64,000 nucleotides of DNA from Watersipora subatra (taxonomy: Eukaryota; Bryozoa; Gymnolaemata; Cheilostomatida; Watersiporidae), in contig NC_088717.1 in assembly GCF_963576615.1 (NCBI RefSeq), forward strand, positions 19,888,108 to 19,952,107. The letters are read 5' to 3'. Below, one piece after another: positions 11,901-26,900 of the stretch; the first letter of the stretch is position 1, and the number at the start of each line of letters is the position of its first letter. The notes under the pieces are model-generated. The model made no database searches. It worked only from the letters and a program-made list of their open reading frames with translations, and was not told where the DNA came from. Made by a program: the position numbers and the translations under genes.

Positions 11901-14900
11901 CTTCACATTATTTACATATGTTTCAACATATCGTTTACATTCTATGTTAGTATCTAGCAAAATAACTTTCCTTGGATAGTATTAAATAGCAATAAAATTT
12001 TTATAAATCAATGTGTTTATGTGCTGTAATTTATGGTGCTGAAGTAAGACCTTAGAAAGGGTGAAAAATACAACCACCAATTTTGGTATCTTTTAAGTAT
12101 TACGACCATTAAAATGTTTAGTTCAGAGAGAATTTTTTCTCCTACATTTGTTTTGCTTCTTTCACCAGTGAAAAGATTGTATTCTTCAACACTAGCTCTA
12201 TTTGTATCAGAAAATTGTGGTTCTGGTAAATATGTGTTTATCAAAAAATAGTGCTGCAACAGTTTTGGTAAAATAATTATAAACGCATTGTGTAGGCTCA
12301 GAATCATATACAATGTAGCTCTGAGGTCTGAATAGTATTTAAACTCATCTCTCTCAACTGCATCTGGAAAGACAAACATCAAGGTAATTGTAGACCTGAT
12401 GCACCCAAAACGGAGTGAGATGGGTCATTACATATTTGATCGTAAAAAGGGAGAGAGGCCACTAACCGTAAAGGATTTACCTACTCCCGGTCCTGCAGAC
12501 TACAATCCGGACTTCACAAAAACAAGCATGGTACAGAAAGAGCCAGAGTACTCCTTGAGGGCAAAAGTGAACACAGGTAACTTGTAAGGCAACTGACGCG
12601 AAAGAACTTACCTAGTAGGGCAGATATAAAGGTGTATAATATTTACCATAGCAAGAGTTGGTTCGGTCTGTCCATCTGGTTGAAGCCACGCTTGAACCGT
12701 TAGGAAAAAAACATCATACGAGAATTACTGAACCAATGCGCTAGCCAATGCACCACTCTACCACCTTTCAGCAATACGGAATAACTGTACATGTACTTAT
12801 TACACCTGATGATCTATCATGTCACACAAGACTACCCGTGTACTAGCTATTGTTATAACTAGTGCACTGGGCAGCCCAGAGATCGTCTGGTGTGATGATA
12901 AAGCACCGAGTATAAATATGTGCACAAATATTTGGATATACTGGAATGTGGTCAATTGGTGCAGTTATTTGAGTGATAGTCTGTTGTGATGAAAGTCATG
13001 AGTTCAAATCCCATAGTAAGTAATGTTTTTTCTAACCTTCTAGCGGGTCTTAGAACAGATGGATAGACACGGGTCTTATAATAGAGGAGATTATAACGCT
13101 GCAAATTTTTTTTTTGCAAGTGACCCCAACTCTGCTTACGCTGTTAAAACAGCCATTTGTTTGTATGTGACAGAAAGCGTCATAGGAATGAAATATAGAA
13201 TAGCTATTAACACCAACTTGACTGAAATCTTTCATAAACAGCAGATGAAAGTTAGGCTAAAATATCAAAAATTGAAAGTGTTAGATATAGGACAACTGCA
13301 GCCCTGATGGCTAAGACAATAAACAAACATAATTTGGTTACAAAAGAGGCCAGATAGCTAGTTCTTGAACTCAAAACAAATTTTCGAGATTTTTGAGCCC
13401 TCACCCAAAATGTTCTTTATCACAAACTTTAGACAGCGACAGACAGAAAACACCTGGACCAAAGTACGGTACAAGAAAGGGACCACTTCTATCAAATTCA
13501 CGGCAGGTGACAATAAAAGGGAGAAGCAGGCCAGCAGTACCTGTAGGTAATGGGTAGTATAACATAACTTTTTTACATCAGCACATGCAGCCAACTTCCT
13601 GTCTGATTGTGAGCAGAATATAAAAGACAGCTTTCTGTTGTTTAATTACCAACCTAGCAAAACTGAATCCAATAGTTGGGTATTATTATTAGTTCAACTT
13701 ATGTACTATTAAATATGAATCTACAAAAAATTACTATCAGTTTTGATTGGAAAGTATTAGTATTTTTTTATCATTTGTGAGTTTTTTGGTGTTTGAGGCG
13801 ATCTGACTGCCAGGATGTTTCAAGATCAAAATCGAAAAAACTTGATGGCGGTTAAAACGTTCCAAGTCAAGCGAAAGTGTGATTATGACATTTGTAGTTG
13901 CACTTAGGCAAAGAGACCACAAGAATAGAGACGCGCAAAGCTGCAACTTGACTGCAATAGCCGATATCAATAACAAAAAAGACAGGCAGCTGCGCAACAA
14001 GTAACATAATTTTGACACATTTATATATAGTACTTTATTGTCAATAATTTCATTTCACAAATAGAAATGTTTTTCAAATTAGGCCATACAACAATAATAA
14101 AACAAAAAAAAGCAACAGCCATTAAAATTGAATAAATAGTCTGACAAATAGTGTTTAAAATGCCAAGAGTACGGGTATCAGGTGAAAGATTGTTAAAGCA
14201 GCTGGCAATGATATTTTTAAAATAATTGTTAGTGATTGTATGCAATTTGTTCATATCATGTAAGTTGAAATGAATTAAGAACCTGTAACTGTCATGTAAA
14301 AAACGAGGACACAAACCATGAAAAATCTTGAAACCTTGACACATATGTTTCTTCATAAAATTTTAACTGTGATCAAGTTTTGTCGATTTTAATCTTGTAA
14401 CATCCTGGCAGTCAGATCATTTCAAACATCAAAAACAATCGATAATGATAGAAAAATACTAATACTTTCCGATATAATCTACTAAAATTTTGTTTATGTT
14501 CCTCTTTAAGAAATGATACCTGATTGGTTGAAAAATTACCTTCTTTCAATAGTATGTACATGTTAGCAAGCAGACCCTACCTCTAGTCTTATATTTACTA
14601 TATCAAAATGTGGCATATTCAAACACCTAAACAGGTAATAACCAGTTCTAATCAAATCATATCCCAAATTTCAGAAGGAGAGTTGGGACCAGGGCCTGCT
14701 GCATACCTTCCGTTAACCAACACAGTAGGTTCTCAGCCTAATCATACGCTACCAACTATGAAGAGAGCAACTGATATCCGGCACGCAGCAGGACCCTTGC
14801 TATCTTTAGCCCTACCTTGTGAAAGTGTAGGTAGGTCCAACTGATGCAATATGCTTACGTACATTTTGAAATGGTTTTCATATCACTGCCGAGTTGGAAG

Positions 14901-17900
14901 CTCCCGAAAACAGCAACTTCAATTTTCCTGATAGCAATGCAGTGAAATAAGTTTGAGTTTTTTGTACCATGGGATGAGTCTCTCGATTCTGTTATCCACT
15001 ATACATTGCAACTCTGTCTAATATGATCAAATAAGTCAAACCATATTTATCATTAATTTAATATCAATAAACTGTTTATTTATATTTATGTTTTTAAAAT
15101 GTTATTATTTTAAAAATAATCAAGTTTGTATAAGGTTTAATTTTAGTGGCAATAGATAATATGTTCATTCAGTAACAACATTGGCGTAGCAAGAACAACA
15201 AGGACCTGCTGTAGCTGCCTGGGTAGCTGCTAAACTCACCTGCTACTAGTGGTCAATCCAGACACACAGCAAGTCTGATGGCAGCAGTTTACAATGCGCT
15301 GTTACCTATCTCTCTCATCTAAACAGTAATCATTTAATTATAGAACTTGTCTCATATGCTATCCGTCTCTTTATACATACATACCTGTTGTAAATCTAAT
15401 ACATTCCAACTTAGTGACTCATATTGTTAGGAGTAGTCATCTCTTGCTGCTAAAAGAAATGACTTCATAGTATTTTGGATGGTTACAGTACTGGTTGGTA
15501 TTGTTGGGTCATAGTGTGTAAACACAACCTGACATAAATTTTCTAAAATAATCCTTTTAAGATGGCAGCTCAAACGTAATTTTTTTAAAGTTCTGAAACC
15601 ATTTTTTTTATTGTAAATACAAATTGTATGTTTTAATCGGTGACAAAAATAGAAAAACATTTGTGAAGCATTTATACTTTGTTTCACACCCTAACCTATA
15701 GAATGAGAAAACAGGAATATAAAAAGTAGTATATAGAGAACACTGAGTTCTTCACAAACTCTATAATTAGATAAATCTAGGCTGGGAATGTATAGCTGTA
15801 GCGGTATCAGCTATGTACTCAAGATTGTTACATCAGATTTTTTGTGTAAATCAAAAGTATAAAAACTGTTTGTGCATTGTATTTTAAAATATAAAATACA
15901 TTAAATTGTGACTTAGGCGAAACACAAAATACAGCCACAAAAGTACATTTAAACGCGGAAATTAACGCAGAGAGTGTCAGGAGTGACAACTGAGTGGTGT
16001 CACCTGACACTCTTGTCAGAAGTGACAACTGAGTGGTGTCACCTGACACTCTTGTCAGGAGTGACAACTGAGTGGTGTCAAAGTATCTTATGCTTATCTC
16101 AAGTGTGTTCAAGTTCCGGATTTATATTCAGCACTCAAAGCAGAAATGTCTAAAGTTTTTTGTTTGAAAGCTGATTTGTTTGAGATCTGAAACAATAAAA
16201 AACAGAGGTTAGACTGCATGTAAAGCTTGAAAAATTGTGATTTCACACCAAATTCTTGATCAGGGTTATTAATATTTTATTAATCCCACAAATTGTACGA
16301 CATGCAATTATGCTCAACTTCCTTCTAGACACCGAGCTGTCACTATCATGGAGACATCACTACAAAGTTGCAGATAACTACTCATATGACTGACATACAG
16401 AATTATGATATCTGTCGCCGTGAAAGACTGCAAGTTGTAGTAACTAACTGCACAATTCTGTCCAATTGTAGCCATGCAGTCGATAGGCGCATTGAGATAG
16501 TGATGCATAGTGATGCTGAGAGTCAAGAGTTTGAATCCTGTTGATAGCAATACTTTTTCCTAATGCTCTAACTGTGACTTCAGATGGACGGACAAACAGA
16601 CATGGCACTTATAACAGTAATGATTGCTTAAATAGTGCCCTTTACTGTAACTTTATACTAAAAAGGGAGTTGACAATGAAATTACAAGCCCATTGTCATC
16701 CATCTCTGGTGGCCAATGCTGTTTTAGTGTTTTGTTATACACGAATGTAAATCCACTGTATATTTTAAAATCAACAGAATAAAGTAGACAAGGTCAGGAT
16801 GCAGATTCAACCACGAATAAAGTTTTACTAAACAAAAAATACAATTTATTTCCTACAGGTTTCACAAATACAGAAGAACTGTTAATGATAGACCAAACGG
16901 AGAGAAGCCTGAGACTAGGCGATGCGCCTAAATGGAGCATAACTGGACGAAACTCTGCTGTGCCAAAGCAGACACCAGGCAAGTGAGAAGCATACAAAAC
17001 AATGAGTCAGTAGCCCCCACATTGGCAACAGCTAGAAAATGATACACCAAAATAATGCTCTTTACAGAAAAACATTTTCTATAACGTTCAGTTACCATCA
17101 AAATATTGCGCAGGATGCTGACAGCTTTGGTATTTACATTTGACAAACCATATTAATTAGCCAATAAAATATGAAATATTTTAAGTAAAATACAACAATT
17201 TTTTAGAAGGAGAACTCATGTTAGTTTTCAAAACTCGAGTCATGTACATTCAGTAAGCTGAACTGTCTGATAATGTAATTCTACAGTAGGAATGTTCTAC
17301 ATATAAATAGCTTGTAATGTAACGCTACAATAGGAATGTTTTACATATGAATGTCTGGTAATGCAATTCTACAGTAGGAGTGCTATACATATGAATGTCT
17401 GGTAATGCATATCTACAGTAGGAGTGTTCTAGATATGAATGTCTGATAATGCAGTTCTACAGTAGGAGTGTTCTACATATGAATGTCTGGTAATGTAATT
17501 CTACAGTAGGAATGTTCTACATATGAATGTCTGGTAATGCAATTCTACAGTAGGAGTGCTATACATATGAATGTCTGGTAATGCAGTTCTACAGTAGGAG
17601 TGTTCTACATATGAATGTCTGGTAATGTAATTCTACAGTAGGAGTGTTCTACATATGAATGTCTGGTAATGCAATTCTACAGTAGGAGTGTTATACATAT
17701 GAATGTCTGGTAATGCAATTCTACGGTATGATTGTTATACATATGAATGTCTGGTAATGCAATTCTACAGTATGATTGTTATACATATGAATGTCTGGTA
17801 ATGCAATTCTACAGTAAGAGTGTTCTACATATGAATGTCTGATTATGCAGTTTTACAGTAGGAGTGTTCTACATATGAATGTCTGGTAATGCAGTTCTAC

Positions 17901-20900
17901 GGTAGGAGTGTTCTAGATATGAATGTCTGGTAATGCAATTCTACAGTAGGAGTGTTCTACATATGAATGTCTGATTATGCAGTTCTACCGTAGGAGTGTT
18001 CTACATATGAATGTCTGGTAATGCAATTCTACAGTAGGAGTGTTATACATATGAATGTCTGGTAATGCAATTCTACTGTATGATTGTTATACATATGAAT
18101 GTCTGGTAATGCAATTCTACAGTAGGAGTGTTCTACATATGAATGTCTGATTATGCAGTTCTACAGTAGGAGTGTTCTACATATGAATGTCTGGTAATGC
18201 AGTTCTACGGTAGGAGTGTTCTACATATGAATGTTTGGTAATGCAATTCTACAGTATGATTGTTATACATATGAATAGTGCAGATAAAGCAGTGATTCCT
18301 ATATTCATCTTCATTGCCGAAGCCCCTACGACTGAAAAGTGTAACCTCACACCCTCTTGTTTTGAATGAAACAAAACAGGCTCAAAACATAACTATAAAT
18401 GGACATATTTGGAATATATGAAAACAATAAGTTATTAGAAGGTCATTCTAAAAGGAGTCTAACATTTCCACACAGCAGCAACATGTATAAAAACCAACAC
18501 ATTTGATGATTTTTGACTTATTCCCAGCTTATCGTATGCCTTATGTGTGAGTGAAACACACAGATAATTTTCAGGATTGACAGTGTTATGATATTTATTC
18601 TTGATGTATAAAAGATATAAAAATATAGATTCACATACACAAATTTTTGCGACGGCATATACACTTTCTTTGTCTTCTTTTAAATTGATTTTTTCTCTTC
18701 TGCAACAACAGCTTACACCCATAATGGAGAAGCCCTGAGATAAAGTTTGTAAAATTTTAGTAAGTAATTCATTTTTATCTTTTTCTCAGCTACTTACAAT
18801 TTTATGCACTCATTTTAAAAAATCCAAACAAATTTTGAAACAAGACAAACATCTTTATAGACAATTCTACACCTTTTACTATTTATTAAATTCCCTTGCA
18901 AAATAATTTTTAATAAAAATGGAAATAGTAAAGACAGTGATTTCCAATCTCTCTTAACGCATACCAGCTATAGGATGTTATCTGAATAATCTTTAGACCT
19001 CAGAGAGTAAGAGGTACATGTGACACTGAGCTGAGTTAAAAATACAGGAGATTACAAGCATAACGCCTTAGGGCTGTCTTCGTGAAACATTATATGGAAA
19101 TCGACAGCATTCCTATCAATTTGTGTGTACTGTATATAATACCATAACAAAGAAGATTGGCCAAGTAATGTATTCAGCAAAATGTGAATGTAATGTATTT
19201 ATCAAAGAAGTTTCATAAGTCTGCTATTTTTTAGGAAGCAGATTTGTTGATTCCACAACCAATAAAAACATTCATCAATTGTCATTTTGTATTATATCAA
19301 CAAGCACTTCTTTGTATCTTCAGTATCGCTGTTCATTTGTGGATTGTGCTGAAATTCTGTTGCGCAATCTTATTTTTTTCAATCGATAGAAATGAGAACA
19401 TGCCCAATAGACCCTATGAAAAGAACATATGAGTTAGTAAGATGCTGCGATTGCTAAATACATGTACAAATAGTCTTTTAAAGTCAATAAAAGTTATCAA
19501 AATTAATTAAAACAAACTGATAACTGTATATATAAACTCACTCTATTAGAAACTAGCCGAATGTCCACTGTTGCACGGGTGTTAAAAAGCAGCTTATAAA
19601 CAGTGGCAGGTGATGTAGTTGCCACTGGCTAATTTGATTATGCTATTATCCATATTGCTAAACATACTAATAAGAGCAGTGGGAGCAAGCTTTAGTGATG
19701 TTGCGTGTAACAAACAGCAGCTATGAGGGTTTTAACCTAGATAATGACTATTTGTCCAATGAATCCATTGTATCCCGTAGAGCTTAATGGGTTAGATTGC
19801 CATCTTGTGAACAGGAGGTTATTAGATCAAATTTTCTGCATTAGTATTTTTCATAGCTAGATTTAAATTGCCATAACTGGACACAGGGTGTAGAGAGAAT
19901 CAACACAAACAGTTATATATAGATTGAGTCAATCAGTGGAAGCAGCACCCCAATACCTTCCAACTCAGCTACCAGATCATAAATTTCCCACTAGTATCAC
20001 TTGTCATTCACTAACTAAAAACAGTTTGACACATTCTTTAGAGATATTTATAGAAAAACTGTTGCATTTAATGAAACTGTTAATTTTAAATGTTTTCGGC
20101 TTTTTATTTAAAGATTTATATTTCAGGTCCAGCGGACTATGATAGACCAATTGGTTATCATCAGAAGCCAGAGCCGGGATACACTATGCCAGAACGGCAT
20201 TTCTATAAGCGAGGTATGCCAAGTTAGCTAGAAATATATTAGTGTCACTTAGAATATGGCACACACTTCACACTTGTTATCAGAGACTCAGTATAAACAA
20301 GGACAATAAATTTTTAAGCGAATGAGCAGATGACTCTCAAATGTAAATATACTGGGTAGTATTTTCCATATGATCATATTAACAATAAGCTATTTATATG
20401 CTTTAGTAAGGAATGTAGAGGATATCCCTGGTCCAAATGCTTACCTTACACACTCAAAAGATAAACCAAGAGAACCAAGGGCAGTTGTCATCCCTCGTCG
20501 CAATCCAAACTCAGGTAGTAACACACATGGATGTCATGACTCTCACCGCCTAAAGATATGTTATGTATATATAAATGTATATATATATGTATACATATAC
20601 ATTGTATATATGTATATAATGTATGTACATGCATACTGAGGCTAACTCAGTCTATTTTTCTTACACATATTCATATACTAGCTGAATGCCCGGCGTTGTA
20701 CGAGTAATGAAAATAATTACCAATGAATTTGAGTAACTAACTGGTGAACTAGTGACTTAGGCTAGTCTAAATCATTACTATAATAATAGCCGTAAAGCCA
20801 GCTGAATTTTACGTGTAATACCAAGCTGGCCAATAGTATTTTTGCAAGCGCTACATAGATATGTGCACTATTATACCATAGTATGCTGTAGTGTGTTGGG

Positions 20901-23900
20901 TTAGCTTGTCAGTCAAGACCTGGAAGTTCCGTGTTTAAGTCCAGTGTGAAGTGGATTTTTTGTTTTAGGTGAATGCCCCGCGTTGCACAGTAATAAAATA
21001 GTTACCTAATGAATTCGAGTAACTTAGATAATAAAGTTACTAATTTACTATAATAAAAGTCGTGTCCTACATTTAAAGTTTGTGCAGTTATGTTACTCGT
21101 ATCCTGCGTTCTTTCGTGACGTCATTCTATCATTGTCCGCCAACTTTACGGACACATTTTATCGTTAAAACACCAAACTTGTGCAATTAATTATTGCAAA
21201 CGACGCTTTTGTTTGCAAATTTTTTATTTTAGTGTCAAAACAACACCGAAAAATACTATTTATCAAGAGAATGACGATCGTTTTCTACAAAGATGGCGGC
21301 TTTTTCGTGGACGAGCGCATGTGCAAACAGGGTGATGACATGAAAAAAACGATGGATTGATCTATAACATAATCAGGAACTTAATGCGTGCTAGCATTTT
21401 TGCAAGCGATGCACAAGCATGCGCACTATTATGCATAATATGGCAAGGATAATGTAGTATGGTGGATCAGTTCCCTGGTCTGAAGATTTGGAAGTTTTGA
21501 GTTAAAATTCTTTGCCAAGCAGATTATTTGTTTTCAAAACTTTTTCACCATAACTGGACAGAGGAATAAGAAACATCGAGGTTTATATATATATACTGTA
21601 GAAGTAATAACAGTAACATCTACAGTTGATCTCCTTCTAATAAAACAACTTCCATGTATTACTCTAAATGTGATATAACATGAGTGTACATGTTTCTGGA
21701 ATCTTCATTCATTTGAATAAATACTTTTTATACATGACAAAAATAAGAGAAATTTTTTAAGGTATTTGAAATGGCAATGATTAAAAAATATGCGGTATGC
21801 CAAGACTCAAAAGGAACCACTGAGAATATTTGTTTTGGCTGTAGAGGGCACACGATGCAGTAACAGATTGAAGATTGTGGCCATTTTGTGCGAATTTAAC
21901 ATGACTAGGAATTTGTTTTGCTGGTGTGTGCCTACAGAACAGCTTATCAAGTTTAATCATTTTGTAAACAGAAACAGATGCACCAGCCCCAAATGAGTAT
22001 GTCATACGAGGAGCATATGACAAGCACACGAGAATATATGATGGACGCGGACCGAATATAACATTTAGAGGGAACTATGCAGGGGAAGTTCAGCAAGGTT
22101 ACGACTTTAATTTATATGACTTATCTTCAAAGTTGATAGGTACATGTAGGTACATGTAGGTACATGTAGGTGGTATCAGAAAAGACAGAGATACATTTGT
22201 GATGTTTGGAAATATTCTTAAAAAATCAGACCATGCTAGAAAACACTTAGGAATATAAATCATCAAATTGACGAAAATACAATTAGAATAGAGATTAAAT
22301 TAAAGTATATAAGTTGAGCAAAGTCAAGGTCTGTGCTGAATGTAGAATGCTGTGAAAATAAGTTGATAGGTCAGCATCTGTCAGAAAAGATTTAAAATGT
22401 TTGAAAACCGCCTTAAAAAAACTAAAAAACTTGGTAAAAAACATACTAGAAAAATATTAAAAATTGAAATTATTTATTGACCAAAACATAATTAAAGAAT
22501 ATATAAATAGAAGCTTAGGTCATATTAGATCACAAGTTGTCATTTCAAAGTCTCTTGTTGATAAGTGAAACTGGGCCGATTAACACATATAAGACCTTGT
22601 GCTGCCACTAAGGCTTTCCTGGAAATTTTTATTTAGAAAACAAATGCAATGTTAAAAACCATTTTTATGAAAATTGCTTCAGTTTAAAAACAAATTCAAA
22701 AAATCAAAAAGGTCAAGAACTTGCATAACTATGACACTAAAAAAAAACTATTTTGAGAAATTAAAATACTTGGATATTTTTTGATAGCCTTTGGAATAAG
22801 ACAGTATGAAAAGTACTTAGCACTAAGTAACTGTTACACTTGACAATACGAAAGACAACCACCTTTTTAGCCTGCGATATATTTTGTTGGAACGAAAATC
22901 CAACAATAAAATAGCAAATGATTACTATAGAGAAGCTACCAGGTCCAAGCGATTACAGACCATACCATGATGAACAAGTGCAAGGAGGTACATTTGGTAC
23001 TAGCAGTAAGAAACCTACAGCTTACCCAGATTGCCTAAATTATAGACCACACCTCAGGTCTACGAAAGGTACTCCGGGGGCGGCATCATACAACCCAAAC
23101 AATCACTGCATTGCTAACAACTCATCAACCAGGAAGTCAATGGGCATGAGAGTTAAAAGCAAAAAATTTAAAGGTATGTAAAATTACCTTTGTTAACCCT
23201 TTAAAGATGTGGTTGCGTCAAATTTGAATCGATCTTAAAAAAAAGCATTTTTTTTCTCTATCAGTTGATATGTTGCTTGTTGTGTTAGGCAATCTCATTG
23301 CCAAGATATTTGAAGATTAAAATCGAAAACATCTGATCGCCGTAAAAACGCTCAGGCCAAAAGAACATGCCCAGACTTGCCCAAAATGATGTCACGCGGT
23401 ATTTATCTGTCAATATATCCCGTATTCACATCGGCTATTTGCAATAAAAGTCTAGTCCTACGCGGCTCTGTTGGCATATATTTTATGTTGTATATGCTCA
23501 TGTTGGTTAGAATAAAATTTTAAACCCTGCTACAGATACATAATTATTAATGTTTCAAAGGCCTCAAATAACGAAAATTGAAAATTTGTCTTACTCACTT
23601 TCTCCAAATGTGTGTAAACATTTGAGTACCGACTACCAATTCTAATGGTCTGCGGTAATTCTGTCAAGCAAACTATGTAGTATAAGGTCTTTGTATCAGC
23701 ACAGTTCTGCCGCTACCCACACTAACGATATACAGCCTCCCAAAAGCCCCGCCCACATTATGTCCGTCGCCTATCCTTGGGGTGGGGCTGTATATCATTG
23801 CCCACACCGAAAACTAGTTTCTTACTACCGTAAGTAAAATAAGCAAATGCGTCTTTGAAAAGAATATATATAGGGGTAGAGAAGTCTGGGATGAGAAGTC

Positions 23901-26900
23901 TGCTGCAAACTGGATTTGAACTCACATTCTCCAGTTCTGCGGACATCCATATACTTTATCCAATTCACTACAATATTCTGCAAATCATGTTTTGCATTAT
24001 CTTCAACAATTTAATTTTATCATATAATTTTTACAAGCAAAAAGATTTTCATCTCGGCATAAAGCTTTTATTAAAAATATCAAGTCGTGGCCACTCACAT
24101 AGTTTTAGCTGATACAATAAGACAAATTCATCTACTGCAACAAACTCAAACAAAACATCATGGTTTATGCAGCACACATTCAAGTCTCTCTTTCCCCTTT
24201 ATGGCAGTTTCCACACTGACAAAGCTGCTTCGGCTGGTGGGACGACATAAACATCCTGTAATCAGTAAAACAAATGCAATAAATATATGTTATTCATAGA
24301 TATGTCATTCTAAAGCGTATCTACTGAAAGCTTTCAAATTGGGAGTTTGATAGATTGCGAGTGTAATTTTAAAAACGAATAAATGTTTAACGTGCCTTTA
24401 TTAAGTACGCCAAGCCAACGATTCGAAGCTTTGTTTCTGGAAGTTGAAGATTTGCATTGATCAATCGATTTTCTTCACTTTCTACAAGTGAAAAGTGAAC
24501 ATCTAAAGTCAAATCATAAATCTAATTTACTAGATAAAACTGCCACAGAAAATTTGAAGCAAATGTAACTAGGTGAACCGATAAAGAAATATAAAATGAT
24601 GATTAGTGATAGCAAAAAGTTATAATTTTATTAATTAGTACATGCATTAATGAGTACTAAAATATTACCTTTAGTATATTCATCAATCTAAGCCATTGTA
24701 TTGCTAGATGCTAAAGATTAAAAAGAAGCCGTCAAGAACTCACTGTACGTACGTATCTCGCACGCGCAGGAAATTACATTTTAGCCTCAAACACGGAAAT
24801 ATAATCTGAATGTAAACTCAACAGGAAACTCTATAGGAGACTCAAAGTAAAAGATAAATTTACCTCCATTCTCCGATCTTCCTCCGTAGAACTTTAACTA
24901 CCTAATGCCAAGAAAACTCGGAGTCACCTTCGCAGCAATTTTTACAATTATGTTGTTCGCCAATAAAACGTGTCGATCGAGTAATTCATTATAGTAACGA
25001 TGTTGATTAATTTAGTAAATATCGATGTCCATGCGATTTAATAATGGAGTAAAATCCCTAAAATTGAGATCACAGACAACGCATTTTACGAGTTATAACA
25101 TTTATTACGGCCTATATAAAAATTTCGCGCTGATGATTGGCTAAGGAAGCGACCTCATATTTATCGCTCGTGGTTTCTTTTCAGATGTATTGCGTGTGAC
25201 GTCACGAAAGAAGCACCCGCTGGAACGTAAGCTTTTTAAAAGCGGGCCTCATTCAAACGCATATATCTCTGGACAGGGTTGGTCTACAAAAACAAAAATG
25301 GCATCAAAAAGTAGCTGATGTTTTAGCCTTTTATGGGTCTTAATTTCATTAAATTGAATTTTTTGATGCAACCACATCTTTAAAGCCTGAGATAGTTCAA
25401 GGAGTTGTGTTCCCACCCCTGAGTAAACTCGGCTATGTATTTTAGGTCGTTTCCCACACTTCCGGTTTACAAAAAACTGTGAACCTTTGGTTTCATGGTC
25501 CATCGTGCATTTTCAGTATGATTTCAAAGTTTCACGTTAAATGAACCATTAATTCTTGAGGTTTAGCCAAAATACCGAAGACACTTTTAATCGACCAATA
25601 AATGAAAAGTGGCTGCTGACAAACATTGTCTTCTATTGACACATTGAACAAAATCTTTAGTACTGAAGAATAAAAAGTAAACAAATTTAGAAGACTTCTC
25701 CTCAGCAACAAGAACTTCACTAAAACTATTTGTTTTTCTATTCATAACAAATACACACGTTCTATCGGGCTTGGTGTACCACAGTTATTATGAGTATTCA
25801 GTTACCTTCTACTTTTTTAAAATAGTGTGAAAGCAAAAATTTGCTCTATTTGATTTTTATTTTTTTCATTGAGTTCTACAAGCTTGGAGCTTTAATATGA
25901 TATTCAGTTCACGAAGAATTGTGCTACTCTAAGTGCTTCCAGTTGATGGAATGTTGTTAATACGGTCTAACATCAGGGGACCTGCTTATATATACATGTA
26001 AGACTAGGCTTTAAAGTGTTAAAGTAGATTATCTCTAGATCACATTCAGGCATATTCACATTGGAGTTGTCCTCTCATGCTTTTAATGTTCATTTTTAAC
26101 ATGCAAGTTTTATGTAAACCTTGTACATTTGAATTATATCAAACTAGTATGTTATAAAATAGACAAACGTGACATTCAATTAAGACCTGGTCACATCGGA
26201 GTTGTCCTCTAATGCTGCTCATGTCTACTTTAGCATGCTAATTTTATGTGAGCTTCCCATATTTGAATGAAGTTTATTTAAAACTAGCGTGGTAAAATAG
26301 ATAAACTCGGCGTTACATTCAGACATGGTCACATTAGAGTTGTCCTCTCATGTTTTCCATTATGCTGATTTTTGAGCACTACTTTTATGTGCACCTCAGA
26401 CATTTAAAAAAGATTTACATAGAACTAATATGTTAAAATAGACAGTCAGGATTACATTCAGGCCACGACTTGAATATTTTTAATAAAAGCTTTATGCCGA
26501 GATGAAAATATTTTTGCTTGTAAAAATTATATAATAAAATAATATTGTTGAAGATAATGCAAAACATAATTTGCAGAATATTGTAGTGAATTGGATATGG
26601 TATATGGATGTCCGCAGAACTGGAGAATGTGAGTTCAAATCCAGTTTGCAGCAGACTTTTCATCCTTAAAACTCTATCCCTATCTATATTCTTTTCAAAG
26701 ACGTGGCTTGCTTATTTCACTTCGGTAGTATTCGGTAAGAATACTACTAGTGAGAAGCTAGTACGTAGACGGTGTAAGCAATGATATACAGCCCCGCACC
26801 AAGGATAAGCGACAGACATAATGTGGGCGGGACTTATGGGAGGCTGTATATCGTTAGTATGGGTAGCTGCAGAACTATGCTGATACAAAGACCTCGTTCT

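Noticed and set aside
12017-12382. 121-codon minus-strand open frame
   Set aside because: No motif, no splice signals, and it lies in an AT-rich intron ending at exon 2; probably chance or an old repeat remnant.
12945-13015. Functional tRNA gene
   Set aside because: Only A- and B-box-like blocks are present; the cloverleaf stems do not pair, so it is a SINE head. The same applies to the other tRNA-like sites.
14021-14356. 111-codon minus-strand open frame
   Set aside because: It falls in the segment inserted within a MITE copy; no reverse transcriptase or transposase motif was seen.
19924-20060. Extra SHIPPO exon (VEAAPQYLPTQLPDH)
   Set aside because: The peptide looks similar to a repeat core, but no phase-1 acceptor and donor pair fits, and exons 5 and 6 join perfectly without it.
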